Assembly: GCF_001625365.1 (NCBI RefSeq)
Contig: NZ_LJJF01000001.1
Location: 4,933,501-4,997,500, forward strand
Origin: Streptomyces sp. MJM8645
Lineage (GTDB): Bacteria > Actinomycetota > Actinomycetes > Streptomycetales > Streptomycetaceae
DNA: 64,000 nucleotides
Reading direction: 5' to 3'
Shown here: piece after piece, positions 22,383 to 30,296 of the stretch
Numbering within the stretch: the first letter of the stretch is position 1
Layout: each line of letters starts with the position of its first letter
Position numbers and translations under genes: made by a program
Notes under the pieces: model-generated
Told to the model about the DNA's origin: nothing
Database searches by the model: none
What the model saw: the letters and a program-made list of their open reading frames with translations, nothing else

Positions 22383-24086
22383 ATGCGCAGAACCACACCC
22401 GCACCCGCCCCCGCCCGCCGGAAGCAGTCCCGCACCCTGCTCGCCGCCGGCACCGCCTCCGCCGTCGCCGCGGCCACCCTGGTCGGCGTCACCCTGGGCC
22501 TGGCGCCCGCCGCCTCGGCCGGCGAGTTCCTGGTCAACGGCGGCTTCGAATCCGGCTCGCTCGGCCCCTGGAGCTGCACCGGCAACTCCGGCAGCGTCGT
22601 CACCAGCCCGGTGCACGGCGGCGGCTACGCCCTCGCCGCCGCGGCCACCGCGGGCGACACCGCCCAGTGCGGCCAGACCGTCACCGTCGCCCCCAGCACC
22701 ACCTACACGCTCAGCGCGTACGTCAACGGCTCGTACGTCTACCTGGGCGTCGACGGCGGCGGCCCCAGCACCTGGACCCCCGGCACCGGCGGCGGCTACC
22801 AGAAGCTCAGCGTCAGCTTCACCACCGGCGCCACCCAGACCAGCGCCACCGTCTACACCCACGGCTGGTACGGCCAGGGCACCTACTACGCGGACGACGT
22901 CTCGCTGGACGGGCCGGGCGCCCCCAGCCCGACGCCGACGCCCACCGGCACCCCGACGGGAACGCCGACCGGGACCCCGACGGGAACGCCCACCGGGACC
23001 CCGACCGGGACGCCGACGGGCACGCCCACCGGCACCCCGACCGGCACCCCGACCACCCCGCCGCCGCCCGGCAGCCACGCCCTGGTCGGCTACCTGCACG
23101 CCAGCTTCGCCAACGGCGCCGGCTACACCCGGATGGCCGACGTCCCGAACTCCTGGGACTTCATCGACCTCTCCTTCGGCGAGCCCACCTCCGTCACCTC
23201 CGGCGACATCCGGTTCAACCGCTGCTCCGTCACCGACTGCCCGACGGTGGAGTCCGACGCCGACTTCAAGGCCGCCATCGCCGCCAAGCGGGCCCAGGGC
23301 AAGAAGGTGCTGATCTCGATCGGCGGCCAGAACGGCCAGGTCCAGCTGACCACCACCGCCGCCCGCGACACCTTCGTCAGCTCGGTCTCGGCGATCATCG
23401 ACAAGTGGGGCCTGGACGGCCTGGACATTGACTTCGAGGGGCACTCGCTCTCCCTCAACACCGGTGACACCGACTTCAAGAACCCGACCAGCCCGGTGAT
23501 CGTCAACCTGATCTCCGCGCTGAAGACCCTCAAGGCCACGTACGGTCCGGGCTTCGTGCTGACCATGGCGCCGGAGACCTTCTTCGTCCAACTCGGCTAC
23601 CAGTACTACGGTTCCGGCCCCTGGGGCGGCCAGGACCCGCGCGCCGGGGCGTACCTGCCGGTCATCTACGCGCTGCGCGACGACCTCACCCTGCTGCACG
23701 TCCAGGACTACAACTCCGGCTCCATCATGGGTCTGGACAACCAGTACCACTCGATGGGCGGCGCCGACTTCCACGTCGCGATGACCGACCTGCTGCTCAA
23801 CGGCTTCCCGGTGGCGGGCAACACGAACAACGTGTTCCCGCCGCTGCCCGCCCCCAAGGTGGCCATCGGCATGCCGGCCACCACCAACGCCGGCAACGGC
23901 TACGTCGCCCCGGCCGAGGTGAACAAGGCCCTGGACTGCCTCACCAAGCTGGCCAACTGCGGTTCGTACGTGCCGCGTTCGGGCGCCCAGCCGAACCTGC
24001 GCGGGCTGATGACCTGGTCCGTCAACTGGGACCAGTTCGGCGGCCGGGAGTTCTCCAAGAACTTCGACGGCTACTTCCGCCGCTGA
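22383..24086 (+). CDS. Secreted GH18 chitinase with N-terminal carbohydrate-binding domain
   Basis: 567 residues. A long signal peptide (about 1-45, ending ASAGEF) precedes a beta-sandwich carbohydrate-binding domain (about 46-175, FLVNGGFESGSLGPW opening), a (PTGT)n linker of about 45 residues encoded by 12-bp repeats, and a glycoside hydrolase family 18 barrel (about 230-567). The catalytic DGLDIDFEG is present, proton donor Glu352. It hydrolyses chitin outside the cell. AGGAG stands seven nt before ATG 22383, and two DasR-like sites upstream suggest induction by chitin breakdown products. Confidence 0.95.
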   Translation: MRRTTPAPAPARRKQSRTLLAAGTASAVAAATLVGVTLGLAPAASAGEFLVNGGFESGSLGPWSCTGNSGSVVTSPVHGGGYALAAAATAGDTAQCGQTVTVAPSTTYTLSAYVNGSYVYLGVDGGGPSTWTPGTGGGYQKLSVSFTTGATQTSATVYTHGWYGQGTYYADDVSLDGPGAPSPTPTPTGTPTGTPTGTPTGTPTGTPTGTPTGTPTGTPTGTPTTPPPPGSHALVGYLHASFANGAGYTRMADVPNSWDFIDLSFGEPTSVTSGDIRFNRCSVTDCPTVESDADFKAAIAAKRAQGKKVLISIGGQNGQVQLTTTAARDTFVSSVSAIIDKWGLDGLDIDFEGHSLSLNTGDTDFKNPTSPVIVNLISALKTLKATYGPGFVLTMAPETFFVQLGYQYYGSGPWGGQDPRAGAYLPVIYALRDDLTLLHVQDYNSGSIMGLDNQYHSMGGADFHVAMTDLLLNGFPVAGNTNNVFPPLPAPKVAIGMPATTNAGNGYVAPAEVNKALDCLTKLANCGSYVPRSGAQPNLRGLMTWSVNWDQFGGREFSKNFDGYFRR

Positions 24087-24098
24087 GGTGACGCCGGT

Positions 24099-24148
24099 GG
24101 GAACCGTGCTTGAACCTGACATCAGTGTGAGGATCGAGCATGGTTCCC
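24099..24148 (+). promoter_or_regulatory. Long inverted repeat spanning the MFS start codon
   Basis: The arm 24099-24113 (GGGAACCGTGCTTGA) pairs with 24134-24148 (TCGAGCATGGTTCCC) at all 15 positions if two G-U pairs are allowed. The second arm contains the MFS ATG (24140), and the GAGGA ribosome site lies at the loop edge (24129-24133). In RNA this hairpin would hide the start codon; as DNA it could be a repressor operator. It also lies 12 bp after the chitinase stop and could help end that transcript. Confidence 0.55.
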
Positions 24149-25339
24149 ATGGCGACCACACAGCTCCCGACTCCCGCAATCCGCAACGGTTTCCCGCTGC
24201 CCGCCCTGCTCGCCCTGGCCACCGCCGTCTTCGTCACCGCGCTCACCGAGACCCTGCCCGCCGGCGTGCTGCCCGGGATGAGCGGGGCCCTCGGCGTCGG
24301 CGAGTCGGCCGCCGGGCAGGCCGTCACCGTCTACGCGCTCGGGACCGCCGCCACCGCGATCCCGCTCACCGCGGCCACCGCCGGCTGGGGCCGCAAGCGG
24401 CTGCTGCTCACCGCGATGGCCGGCTTCGCCGCCGCCAACACCGTCACCGCGGCCTCCACGAACTACCCGCTCACCCTGGCCGCCCGCTTCCTCGCGGGCG
24501 TCGCGGCCGGCCTCGCCTGGGCGCTGCTGGCCGGGTACGCGCGCCGGCTGGTGCCGGTCGAGCAGCAGGGCCGGGCCATGGCCGTGGCGATGGCGGGCGT
24601 ACCGGTGGCGTTGTCGCTGGGAGTGCCGGTCGGCACCTTCCTCGGCCAGGCGCTCGCCTGGTGGGTGCCCTTCCTGGCCATGACGGCACTGGCGCTCGGC
24701 GTGATCGGCTGGATCGCGGCCCTGCTGCCGGACCAGCCCGGACAACCCGCCGGTGAGCGCGCCCCGGTGCGGAGCGCGCTCACCGTGCCCGGGGTGGCGC
24801 CGGTGCTCACCGTGACGGTGCTCTTCGTGCTCGCCCACACCATCCTGTTCACCTACATCGCGCCCTTCCTCGACCGGACCGGCCTCGGCGACGCGACCGA
24901 CACCGTGCTGCTGGTCTTCGGCCTGGCCTCGCTGGCGAGCATCTGGTTCACCGGCGCCCACATCCACCGCCGGCTAAGGCAGTTGACGATCGGCGGCGCG
25001 CTGCTGGTCGCCCTGACCGCGGGCCTGCTCGGCCTCTGGTCGCACAGCACACCGCTGGTGTACGCCGCCGCCGCGCTCTGGGGCCTGGGCTGGGGCGGCG
25101 CCCCGACCCTGCTGCAGACCGCCGTCGGCGACGCGGGCGGCGAGCGGGCGGACGCCGCCCAGGCGGTGCTGGTCACCCTGTGGAACGCCGCGATGGCGGG
25201 CGGCGGCGTGGTCGGCGGCCTGGTGCTGGGCCGCCTGGGCACCGGCGCCCTGCCCTGGACGGTGCTCGCCCTGATGCTGCCCGTCCTGGCGGTGGCCACC
25301 GCCGCCCGCCGCCACGGCTTCCCGGCCGAGCGCCGTTAG
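24140..25339 (+). CDS. MFS transporter, drug-exporter (DHA1/Cmx-AraJ) type
   Basis: 399 residues with twelve TM helices and the motif A loop GWGRKRLLL between helices 2 and 3. Helix 1 begins LLALATAVFVTALTETLPAGVLPGM, as in chloramphenicol-resistance (Cmx) and AraJ-type exporters. Substrate unknown. Start at ATG 24140 (MVPMATTQ) with GAGGA six nt upstream; ATG 24149 is possible. A 15-bp inverted repeat covers the start. The stop TAG coincides with the left end of a MITE-like element. Confidence 0.85.
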   Translation: MVPMATTQLPTPAIRNGFPLPALLALATAVFVTALTETLPAGVLPGMSGALGVGESAAGQAVTVYALGTAATAIPLTAATAGWGRKRLLLTAMAGFAAANTVTAASTNYPLTLAARFLAGVAAGLAWALLAGYARRLVPVEQQGRAMAVAMAGVPVALSLGVPVGTFLGQALAWWVPFLAMTALALGVIGWIAALLPDQPGQPAGERAPVRSALTVPGVAPVLTVTVLFVLAHTILFTYIAPFLDRTGLGDATDTVLLVFGLASLASIWFTGAHIHRRLRQLTIGGALLVALTAGLLGLWSHSTPLVYAAAALWGLGWGGAPTLLQTAVGDAGGERADAAQAVLVTLWNAAMAGGGVVGGLVLGRLGTGALPWTVLALMLPVLAVATAARRHGFPAERR

Positions 25340-25532
25340 GCCCTGTCCGGCCGATCTTGCCGGGCCCGCGACTCCCCCAGCCTTCGGCCGGGAGGTACCC
25401 CCATTACGCATCCCGCTTGGACGCACGCCCGAATCGCCCAAGTACGCCCAGTACGAGGACGATCCGGGCGCACGCCCAGCCGGGCGCCCAACGCCGCGGG
25501 CTGATCCGCCAAGATCGACCGGACAGGACCTA
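25337..25532. mobile_element. MITE-like element with 27-bp terminal inverted repeats
   Basis: Left end 25337-25363 and right end 25506-25532 are inverted copies with three mismatches in 27 (left end TAGGCCCTGTCCGGCCGATC). The 196-bp body has no coding frame of its own but includes the CCCCCAGCCTTCGGCCGGGA segment often seen in intergenic Streptomyces DNA. It lies exactly between two convergent genes whose TAG stops both fall in its ends. Resemblance to dispersed Streptomyces MITEs is from memory. Confidence 0.75.
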
Positions 25533-26165
25533 GCGCAGCTGCAGCCCGTTGGTCAGCAGTTCGGCGACCAGCTCGGGCCGGGCCGTCGCGACCGATCCCG
25601 CCGAGTACGGCGGCTGCGGGTCGTACTCGATGACCAGCTGGATCGCCTCCGCGGTCGCGTCCCCGGCCATCAGTCCGGTCAGCGTCAGCGCGAGGTCGAT
25701 CCCGGCCGAGACCCCGGCCGCGGTCGCGTACTTGCCGTCGACCACGACCCGCTCCGTCCCGGTCGGCTCCGCCCCGAATGTCTTCAGCGCGTCGAGGCAG
25801 CACCAGTGCGAGGTGGCCCGGCGCCCCGCCAGCAGTCCGGCAGCGCCCAGCAGCAGGGAGCCCGAGCAGACCGAGGTGGTCCAGGTGGTGGTGGCGTCCA
25901 CCGCGCGCACCCACTCCAGCACGGCCTGGTCGGTCAGCCGGGCCTCCGTCCCGGGCCCGCCCGGGACGAGCAGCACGTCGGCCGCGTCCACCTCGTCCAG
26001 GGAGGCCTCCGCGGTCAGCGACAGGGTCTTCATGTCGGTGCGGACCGGGCCGTGCTTCGCGGCGGTGAACACCACCTCGGCGCCGGGGATGCGGGACAGC
26101 ACCTCGCAGGGGCCGACGGCGTCCAGGGCGGTGAACTCGTCGTAGAGCAGAACGGCGATGAGCAT
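25530..26165 (-). CDS. DJ-1/PfpI-family protein (isonitrile hydratase-like)
   Basis: 211 residues, a single DJ-1/PfpI domain. The nucleophile elbow is TSVCSGS with Cys100; the glutamate near the N-terminus (YDEFTALDAVGPCEV) completes the typical DJ-1 site. Members include isonitrile hydratase and AraC-linked amidase-like domains; the substrate is unknown. ATG 26165 has GGAGG seven nt upstream and shares one base with the stop of the upstream GlxA-type regulator (TGATG), so translation is coupled. The stop falls in the right end of the MITE-like element. Confidence 0.88.
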   Translation of the reverse strand: MLIAVLLYDEFTALDAVGPCEVLSRIPGAEVVFTAAKHGPVRTDMKTLSLTAEASLDEVDAADVLLVPGGPGTEARLTDQAVLEWVRAVDATTTWTTSVCSGSLLLGAAGLLAGRRATSHWCCLDALKTFGAEPTGTERVVVDGKYATAAGVSAGIDLALTLTGLMAGDATAEAIQLVIEYDPQPPYSAGSVATARPELVAELLTNGLQLR

Positions 26166-27136
26166 CAGTGTCCTCCAACAGGATCGGGTCGGAAGCGGCG
26201 TCGGTACTCGGCGGGCGGGGCGGCCAGGGACCGGACGAAGGCGCGCCGCATCGCCTCCGGGGTGCCGTAGCCGCAGGAGCGCGCGATCTCCTCGATGCCG
26301 TCGGCGGTGTCCTCCAGCAGCCGCCGGGCGGCCTCCAGCCGGACCCCGTCCACGTACCGGCCCGGGGTCACCCCCACCTCGGTGGCGAAGGCCCGGGCGA
26401 AGTGCCGTGGTGACAGCGCCGACCGGCGGGCCAGCGCCTCGACGGACAGGTCGGCCTCCGGGTGCTCGGCGATCCACCGCTGCACCTCGCGCAGCGGCTG
26501 CCGGGCTGCCACCTGGGCGGCCAGCTGGGTGCTGAACTGGGCCTGGTTGCCCGGCCGGCGCAGGAAGACCACCAGGTGGCGGGCGATCAGCAGGGCGGCG
26601 TCGCGTCCCAGGTCCTCCTCGACCAGGGCCAGCGCCAGGTCGATCCCGGCGGTGACCCCGGCCGAGGTGGCGACGTTCCCGTCCCGGACGTGGATCGGGT
26701 CCGGGTCCACCTCGACGTCCGGGAACCGCCGGGCCAGCGCCTCGCAGTACGCCCAGTGCGTGGTCGCCCGGCGCCCGGCCAGCAGCCCGGCCTCGGCGAG
26801 CAGGAAGGCCCCGGTGCACACCGACACCACCCGCTCGGCCCGGCCGGCCAGCTCCCGGATCCGTGCCACCAGCGCACCGTCCGGGAGGGCGCTGCCCAGC
26901 CCGCCGGGGACCAGCAGGGTGTGCACCGGCCCGACCTCGGCCAGGTCCGCGTCCGGCAGCAGCCGCAGTCCGCTGTGGCTGCGCACCGGCCCGCCGCCCG
27001 GGGAGGCGGTGGTCACCCGGTACGCCCCCGGCTGCCCGGCGGCCGCGCCCGCCCCCGTGAAGACCTCCACGGGACCGGTCACGTCGAGGCTCTGCACGCC
27101 CTCGTAGAGGACGACGACCACGCTGCGCGCTCTCAT
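26165..27136 (-). CDS. GlxA-family AraC-type transcriptional regulator
   Basis: 323 residues. An N-terminal DJ-1/PfpI domain (about 1-185) with SVCTGAFLLAEAGLL (Cys in the nucleophile position) is joined to a C-terminal AraC helix-turn-helix pair (about 215-315; LSVEALARRSALSPRHFARAF and GIEEIARSCGYGTPEAMRRAF). It probably senses a small molecule with the DJ-1 domain and controls the coupled enzyme gene downstream. AdpA at 45331 has the same architecture. Start ATG 27136. Confidence 0.9.
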   Translation of the reverse strand: MRARSVVVVLYEGVQSLDVTGPVEVFTGAGAAAGQPGAYRVTTASPGGGPVRSHSGLRLLPDADLAEVGPVHTLLVPGGLGSALPDGALVARIRELAGRAERVVSVCTGAFLLAEAGLLAGRRATTHWAYCEALARRFPDVEVDPDPIHVRDGNVATSAGVTAGIDLALALVEEDLGRDAALLIARHLVVFLRRPGNQAQFSTQLAAQVAARQPLREVQRWIAEHPEADLSVEALARRSALSPRHFARAFATEVGVTPGRYVDGVRLEAARRLLEDTADGIEEIARSCGYGTPEAMRRAFVRSLAAPPAEYRRRFRPDPVGGH

Positions 27137-27240
27137 GCGACCAGCCTGTCACCGGGTCGCAGTGGCAGCAATGACCCGTTTCCCACCTTTCCTGCCACCG
27201 TCGGTGGGGATGCCGGTGGGGGTGCCGGTGGGGAACGTGG

Positions 27241-27282
27241 AAACGCCGGAAGGCCCCTCGCTCTCGCGAAGGGCCTTCCGGC
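27241..27282 (-). terminator. Rho-independent-like terminator of tRNA-Lys copy 3
   Basis: GCCGGAAGGCCC (27245-27256) pairs with 27271-27282, 12 bp, with four more base pairs inside. On the minus strand CGTTTCC follows. The CCTCGCT in the loop side is shared with the terminators of tRNA-Lys copies 1 and 4. Confidence 0.75.
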
Positions 27283-27288
27283 TGTCTG

Positions 27289-27362
27289 TGCGCCGCCAGG
27301 GACTCGAACCCCGGACCCGCTGATTAAGAGTCAGCTGCTCTAACCAACTGAGCTAGCGGCGC
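27289..27362 (-). tRNA. tRNA-Lys(CTT), copy 3
   Basis: Identical over all 74 nt to copies 1, 2 and 4, with the same GTCAGCAG leader and a TAATGT -10-like element about 20 bp upstream on the minus strand. Confidence 0.97.
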
Positions 27363-27435
27363 CTGCTGACGCGGAGAACATTACCTGGTCAGCAGCCGAA
27401 ACACACAATCGGCCCGGGCGGCTGGGTGCGCAGCG

Positions 27436-28344
27436 TCACGGCACCAGGACCACCTTGCCCCGGACGTGCCCCGCGCCGACCAGCCGGTGGGCCTCGGCGG
27501 CCCGCTCCAGCGGCAACGCCTCGGCGACCTCCAGCCGCAGCCCGCCCGCCTCCCGCAGCCGCACCAGCTCGGTCAGCCGCGCGGCCGTGCGCGGCCCCCG
27601 CAGCCCCCGGACGCCCAGCCGCTCGGCCTCCGGGTAGTCGACCACGGTGCCGATCCGGCTCCGGTCGGAGACCAGCTCGACGGAGGCCGCCAGCGTGCCC
27701 CGCCCGGCGGCGTCGAAGGCGGCGTCCACGCCCTGCGGCGCCACCGCCCGGACCCGCTCGACCAGCCCCTCGCCGTACGCGACCGGGATCGCGCCCAGGT
27801 CGCGCAGGTAGTCGTGGTTGCGCTCGCTCGCGGTGCCGATCACGGTGGCGCCCCAGGCCCGGGCGAGCTGGACGGCGACGGTGCCGACCCCGCCGGAGGC
27901 ACCGTGCACCAGCACGGTGTCGCCGGGGCCGACCGCGAGCAGGGTGAGCGCCAGGTGCGCGGTCTGGCCGGAGGCGGAGAGCGAGCCGGCCTGCTCCCAG
28001 GGCATGCCGGCGGGCTTGGCCACCAGCTGGGCGGCGTCCACCGTGACGAGCTCGGCCTGGCTGTCCAGGAAGCGGAAGCCCAGCACCTCGTCGCCGACCT
28101 GCCAGCCGGAGCCGTCCGGTCCGAGCCGGTCCACCACTCCGGCGAACTCGTTGCCGAGGACGAACGGCGGCTCGACGACGGCCCCCGGCGGGCGGAAGCC
28201 CTCCCGGATCGCGAGGTCGACCGGCTGCACCCCGGCGGCGAAGACCCGCACCCGCACCTCGCCCGGCCCGGGTTCCGGGTCGGGCACCTCGGTGACCCGC
28301 AGGACCTCCGGACCGCCGGACCGCGTCACGGTGACCGCCTTCAT
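27436..28344 (-). CDS. NADP-dependent oxidoreductase (quinone oxidoreductase-like MDR)
   Basis: 302 residues of the zinc-independent medium-chain dehydrogenase group: GroES-like N-terminal domain (about 1-120) and Rossmann domain with GASGGVGTVAVQLARA (about 140-155). It lacks the Cys/His zinc ligands, as in quinone oxidoreductases, which reduce quinones or enones with NADPH. Start ATG 28344. A 19-bp dyad lies 17 bp upstream and is probably an operator. Confidence 0.87.
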   Translation of the reverse strand: MKAVTVTRSGGPEVLRVTEVPDPEPGPGEVRVRVFAAGVQPVDLAIREGFRPPGAVVEPPFVLGNEFAGVVDRLGPDGSGWQVGDEVLGFRFLDSQAELVTVDAAQLVAKPAGMPWEQAGSLSASGQTAHLALTLLAVGPGDTVLVHGASGGVGTVAVQLARAWGATVIGTASERNHDYLRDLGAIPVAYGEGLVERVRAVAPQGVDAAFDAAGRGTLAASVELVSDRSRIGTVVDYPEAERLGVRGLRGPRTAARLTELVRLREAGGLRLEVAEALPLERAAEAHRLVGAGHVRGKVVLVP

Positions 28345-28360
28345 GTCTGCTCCCGCCCTC

Positions 28361-28379
28361 TCGAATGTTCGACATTCGA
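28361..28379. promoter_or_regulatory. 19-bp dyad operator upstream of the oxidoreductase gene
   Basis: TCGAATGTTCGACATTCGA is a perfect 8+3+8 inverted repeat in the short leader of the minus-strand oxidoreductase gene; a further TGTTCGAC half lies at about 28388. Placement fits a repressor operator (MarR or similar), but no regulator gene is adjacent. Confidence 0.55.
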
Positions 28380-28537
28380 CTGCTTGACTGTTCGACCGCC
28401 CCCGATCCTCAGACCTAAAGTCCGCTTGAGGTCAAGCCACTGTTCGGCCCGCTGTTCGGCGCGTCTTCGCCGATGGGCGCATTGTCAGATTTATCCTGGG
28501 CGGCGCTCAGCCGTCCGTTGTCGAGAGGAACGTTTCC

Positions 28538-30121
28538 GTGGGCCAGCTGCCCCTGTTCTTCCTGGTGCTGCTCGCCTCCGTGGTGACCATGCCGCTCGCA
28601 CGCAAGACCGGAGTCCCGCAACCGGTCCTGATGACCCTGCTCGGCATCGTCATGGCGCTCGTCCCGCAGATCCCGGACGTCACCATCGAACCCGAGCTGA
28701 TCCTCCCGCTGGTCCTGCCGCCGCTGATCTTCGCGGTCGCCCGGCGCTCCTCGGTGCGCTACTTCAAGGCCAACGTCCGCTCGATCCTGCTGCTGGCCGT
28801 CGCCCTGGTGGTGGTCACCACGGCCGCGGTGGCCGGGGCGGTGCACTGGCTGCTGCCCGCCCTGCCGGTCGCCGCCGCGATCGCGGTCGGCGCGCTGGTC
28901 TCCCCGCCCGACCCGGTGGCCGCCGTCGCGGTGGCCGGCAGCGTCGGCCTGCCCCGGCGCCTGGTGTCGATCCTGGAGAGCGAGGGCCTGTTCAACGACG
29001 TCACCGCGATCGTCGTCTACTCGCTGGCCATCGAGGCCGTGGTCAGCGGTGATTTCTCGGTCGGCCACGCGGTGCTGCGCTTCATCCTGTCCGCGGTGCT
29101 CGCCGTGGTCGTCGGCATCGCCCTCGGCTGGGTCAACACCAAACTCGCCGAGCGCCTGGACGACCCGACCCAGCAGGTCGCGCTCAACCTGCTGGTGCCC
29201 TTCGCCGCCTACGCCATCGCCGAGGAGATCCACGGCTCCGGCGTGCTCGCCGTCGTGGTCTGCGCGCTCTACCTCGCGGAGCGGGCCTCCGACGCCGACG
29301 CCGTCTCCTTCCGGCTGGTCGGCAACGCCTTCTGGGAGGTCGTCGAGATCCTGATCACCGGCGTCGCCTTCGGCCTGATCGGCCTGGAGCTGGCCACCGT
29401 GCTCAAGGAGGCCGGCCGCGGCTGGACCGGTTTCATCGGCGACGCCGCCGTGGTCATCGGCGTGGTCGTGGTGGTCCGGCTGCTCTGGCTGCTGCCGGCC
29501 GGCTGGCTGTCGAAGAAGCTGCGCAGCGGCGACGACGAGGACACCCCGTTCAGCTGGAAGGAGAGCGTGATCCTCTGGTGGTCCGGCATGCGCGGCGTGG
29601 CCACCGTCGCCCTGGCCCTCGCCATCCCGCTCACCCTGCACTCCGGCGAGGAGTTCCCCGAGCGTGGCCGCCTGGTCTTCATCGCCTTCAGCGTGGTGCT
29701 GTTCACCCTGCTGGTGCAGGGCCTCACCCTGCCCTGGCTGGCCAAGCGGTTCGAACTGGACATCGACCAGGACAAGCACGAGCAGGCCGTGCGCCAGCTC
29801 TGGTGGCGGGCCGCCAAGGCGGGGCTCAGGCGGCTGGGCGAACTGGAGGAGCAGGACCGGCTGCCCGCCGAGGTCGCCGACCGCCTGCGGGACCGTCAGC
29901 ACGACCGGCTGGCCCGGCTCTGCCCGGAGAACTACGCCGAGGAGGAGGCCGCCGAGGCCAAGCTGCGGCTCAGCCAGTGGCGGGCCGCCCGGGAGGTCGA
30001 ACAGGAGATGATCGCCGCCTCCCGGCGCGAGATGCTCGCCGCCCGCAGCGAACTCGGCGCCGACCCGGAGCTGGTCGACCAGGTGCTGCGGGGGCTGGAC
30101 CTGCGCTCGGAACGCAAGTGA
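28538..30121 (+). CDS. Na+/H+ antiporter, CPA1 family
   Basis: 527 residues: about twelve TM helices in the first 410 residues, then a charged cytoplasmic tail of about 115 residues. The CPA1 ion site SEGLFNDVTAIVVY (Asn-Asp pair) is present, and ALVSPPDPVAAVAVAG precedes it. It exchanges Na+ or K+ for protons to set cytoplasmic pH. GTG start at 28538. The tail is rich in Arg, Glu and Gln and likely helical. Confidence 0.92.
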   Translation: MGQLPLFFLVLLASVVTMPLARKTGVPQPVLMTLLGIVMALVPQIPDVTIEPELILPLVLPPLIFAVARRSSVRYFKANVRSILLLAVALVVVTTAAVAGAVHWLLPALPVAAAIAVGALVSPPDPVAAVAVAGSVGLPRRLVSILESEGLFNDVTAIVVYSLAIEAVVSGDFSVGHAVLRFILSAVLAVVVGIALGWVNTKLAERLDDPTQQVALNLLVPFAAYAIAEEIHGSGVLAVVVCALYLAERASDADAVSFRLVGNAFWEVVEILITGVAFGLIGLELATVLKEAGRGWTGFIGDAAVVIGVVVVVRLLWLLPAGWLSKKLRSGDDEDTPFSWKESVILWWSGMRGVATVALALAIPLTLHSGEEFPERGRLVFIAFSVVLFTLLVQGLTLPWLAKRFELDIDQDKHEQAVRQLWWRAAKAGLRRLGELEEQDRLPAEVADRLRDRQHDRLARLCPENYAEEEAAEAKLRLSQWRAAREVEQEMIAASRREMLAARSELGADPELVDQVLRGLDLRSERK

Positions 30122-30296
30122 CGGCCTGTCCGGCCCCGCCGGGCGGAATGTGCGCGACCGGCTCCGCGGTTGCATAGGCTGAGCCCGGGCAGGCCGTCAA
30201 CGGAGTCGGCGTACCACCAGTACCCGCACGACCTCGCGAGACCCTCACCGCCTGGCCCTGCCGGTTTCTGCACCCAGATGAATCGAGGAACCACCG

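Noticed and set aside
22920..23060. 12-bp repeats that might suggest a small CRISPR-like or regulatory array
   Set aside because: They code for the Pro-Thr-Gly linker of the chitinase, in frame, with no spacers.
22149..24179. Upstream extension of the tricorn protease frame
   Set aside because: The extra 677 codons are antisense to the GH18 chitinase and low-complexity; GTG 22148 has a ribosome site and fits the family start.
28361..28379. LexA/SOS box reading of the dyad before the oxidoreductase
   Set aside because: Actinobacterial LexA sites are CGAAC-N4-GTTCG; here the halves and spacing differ, and no SOS gene is adjacent.
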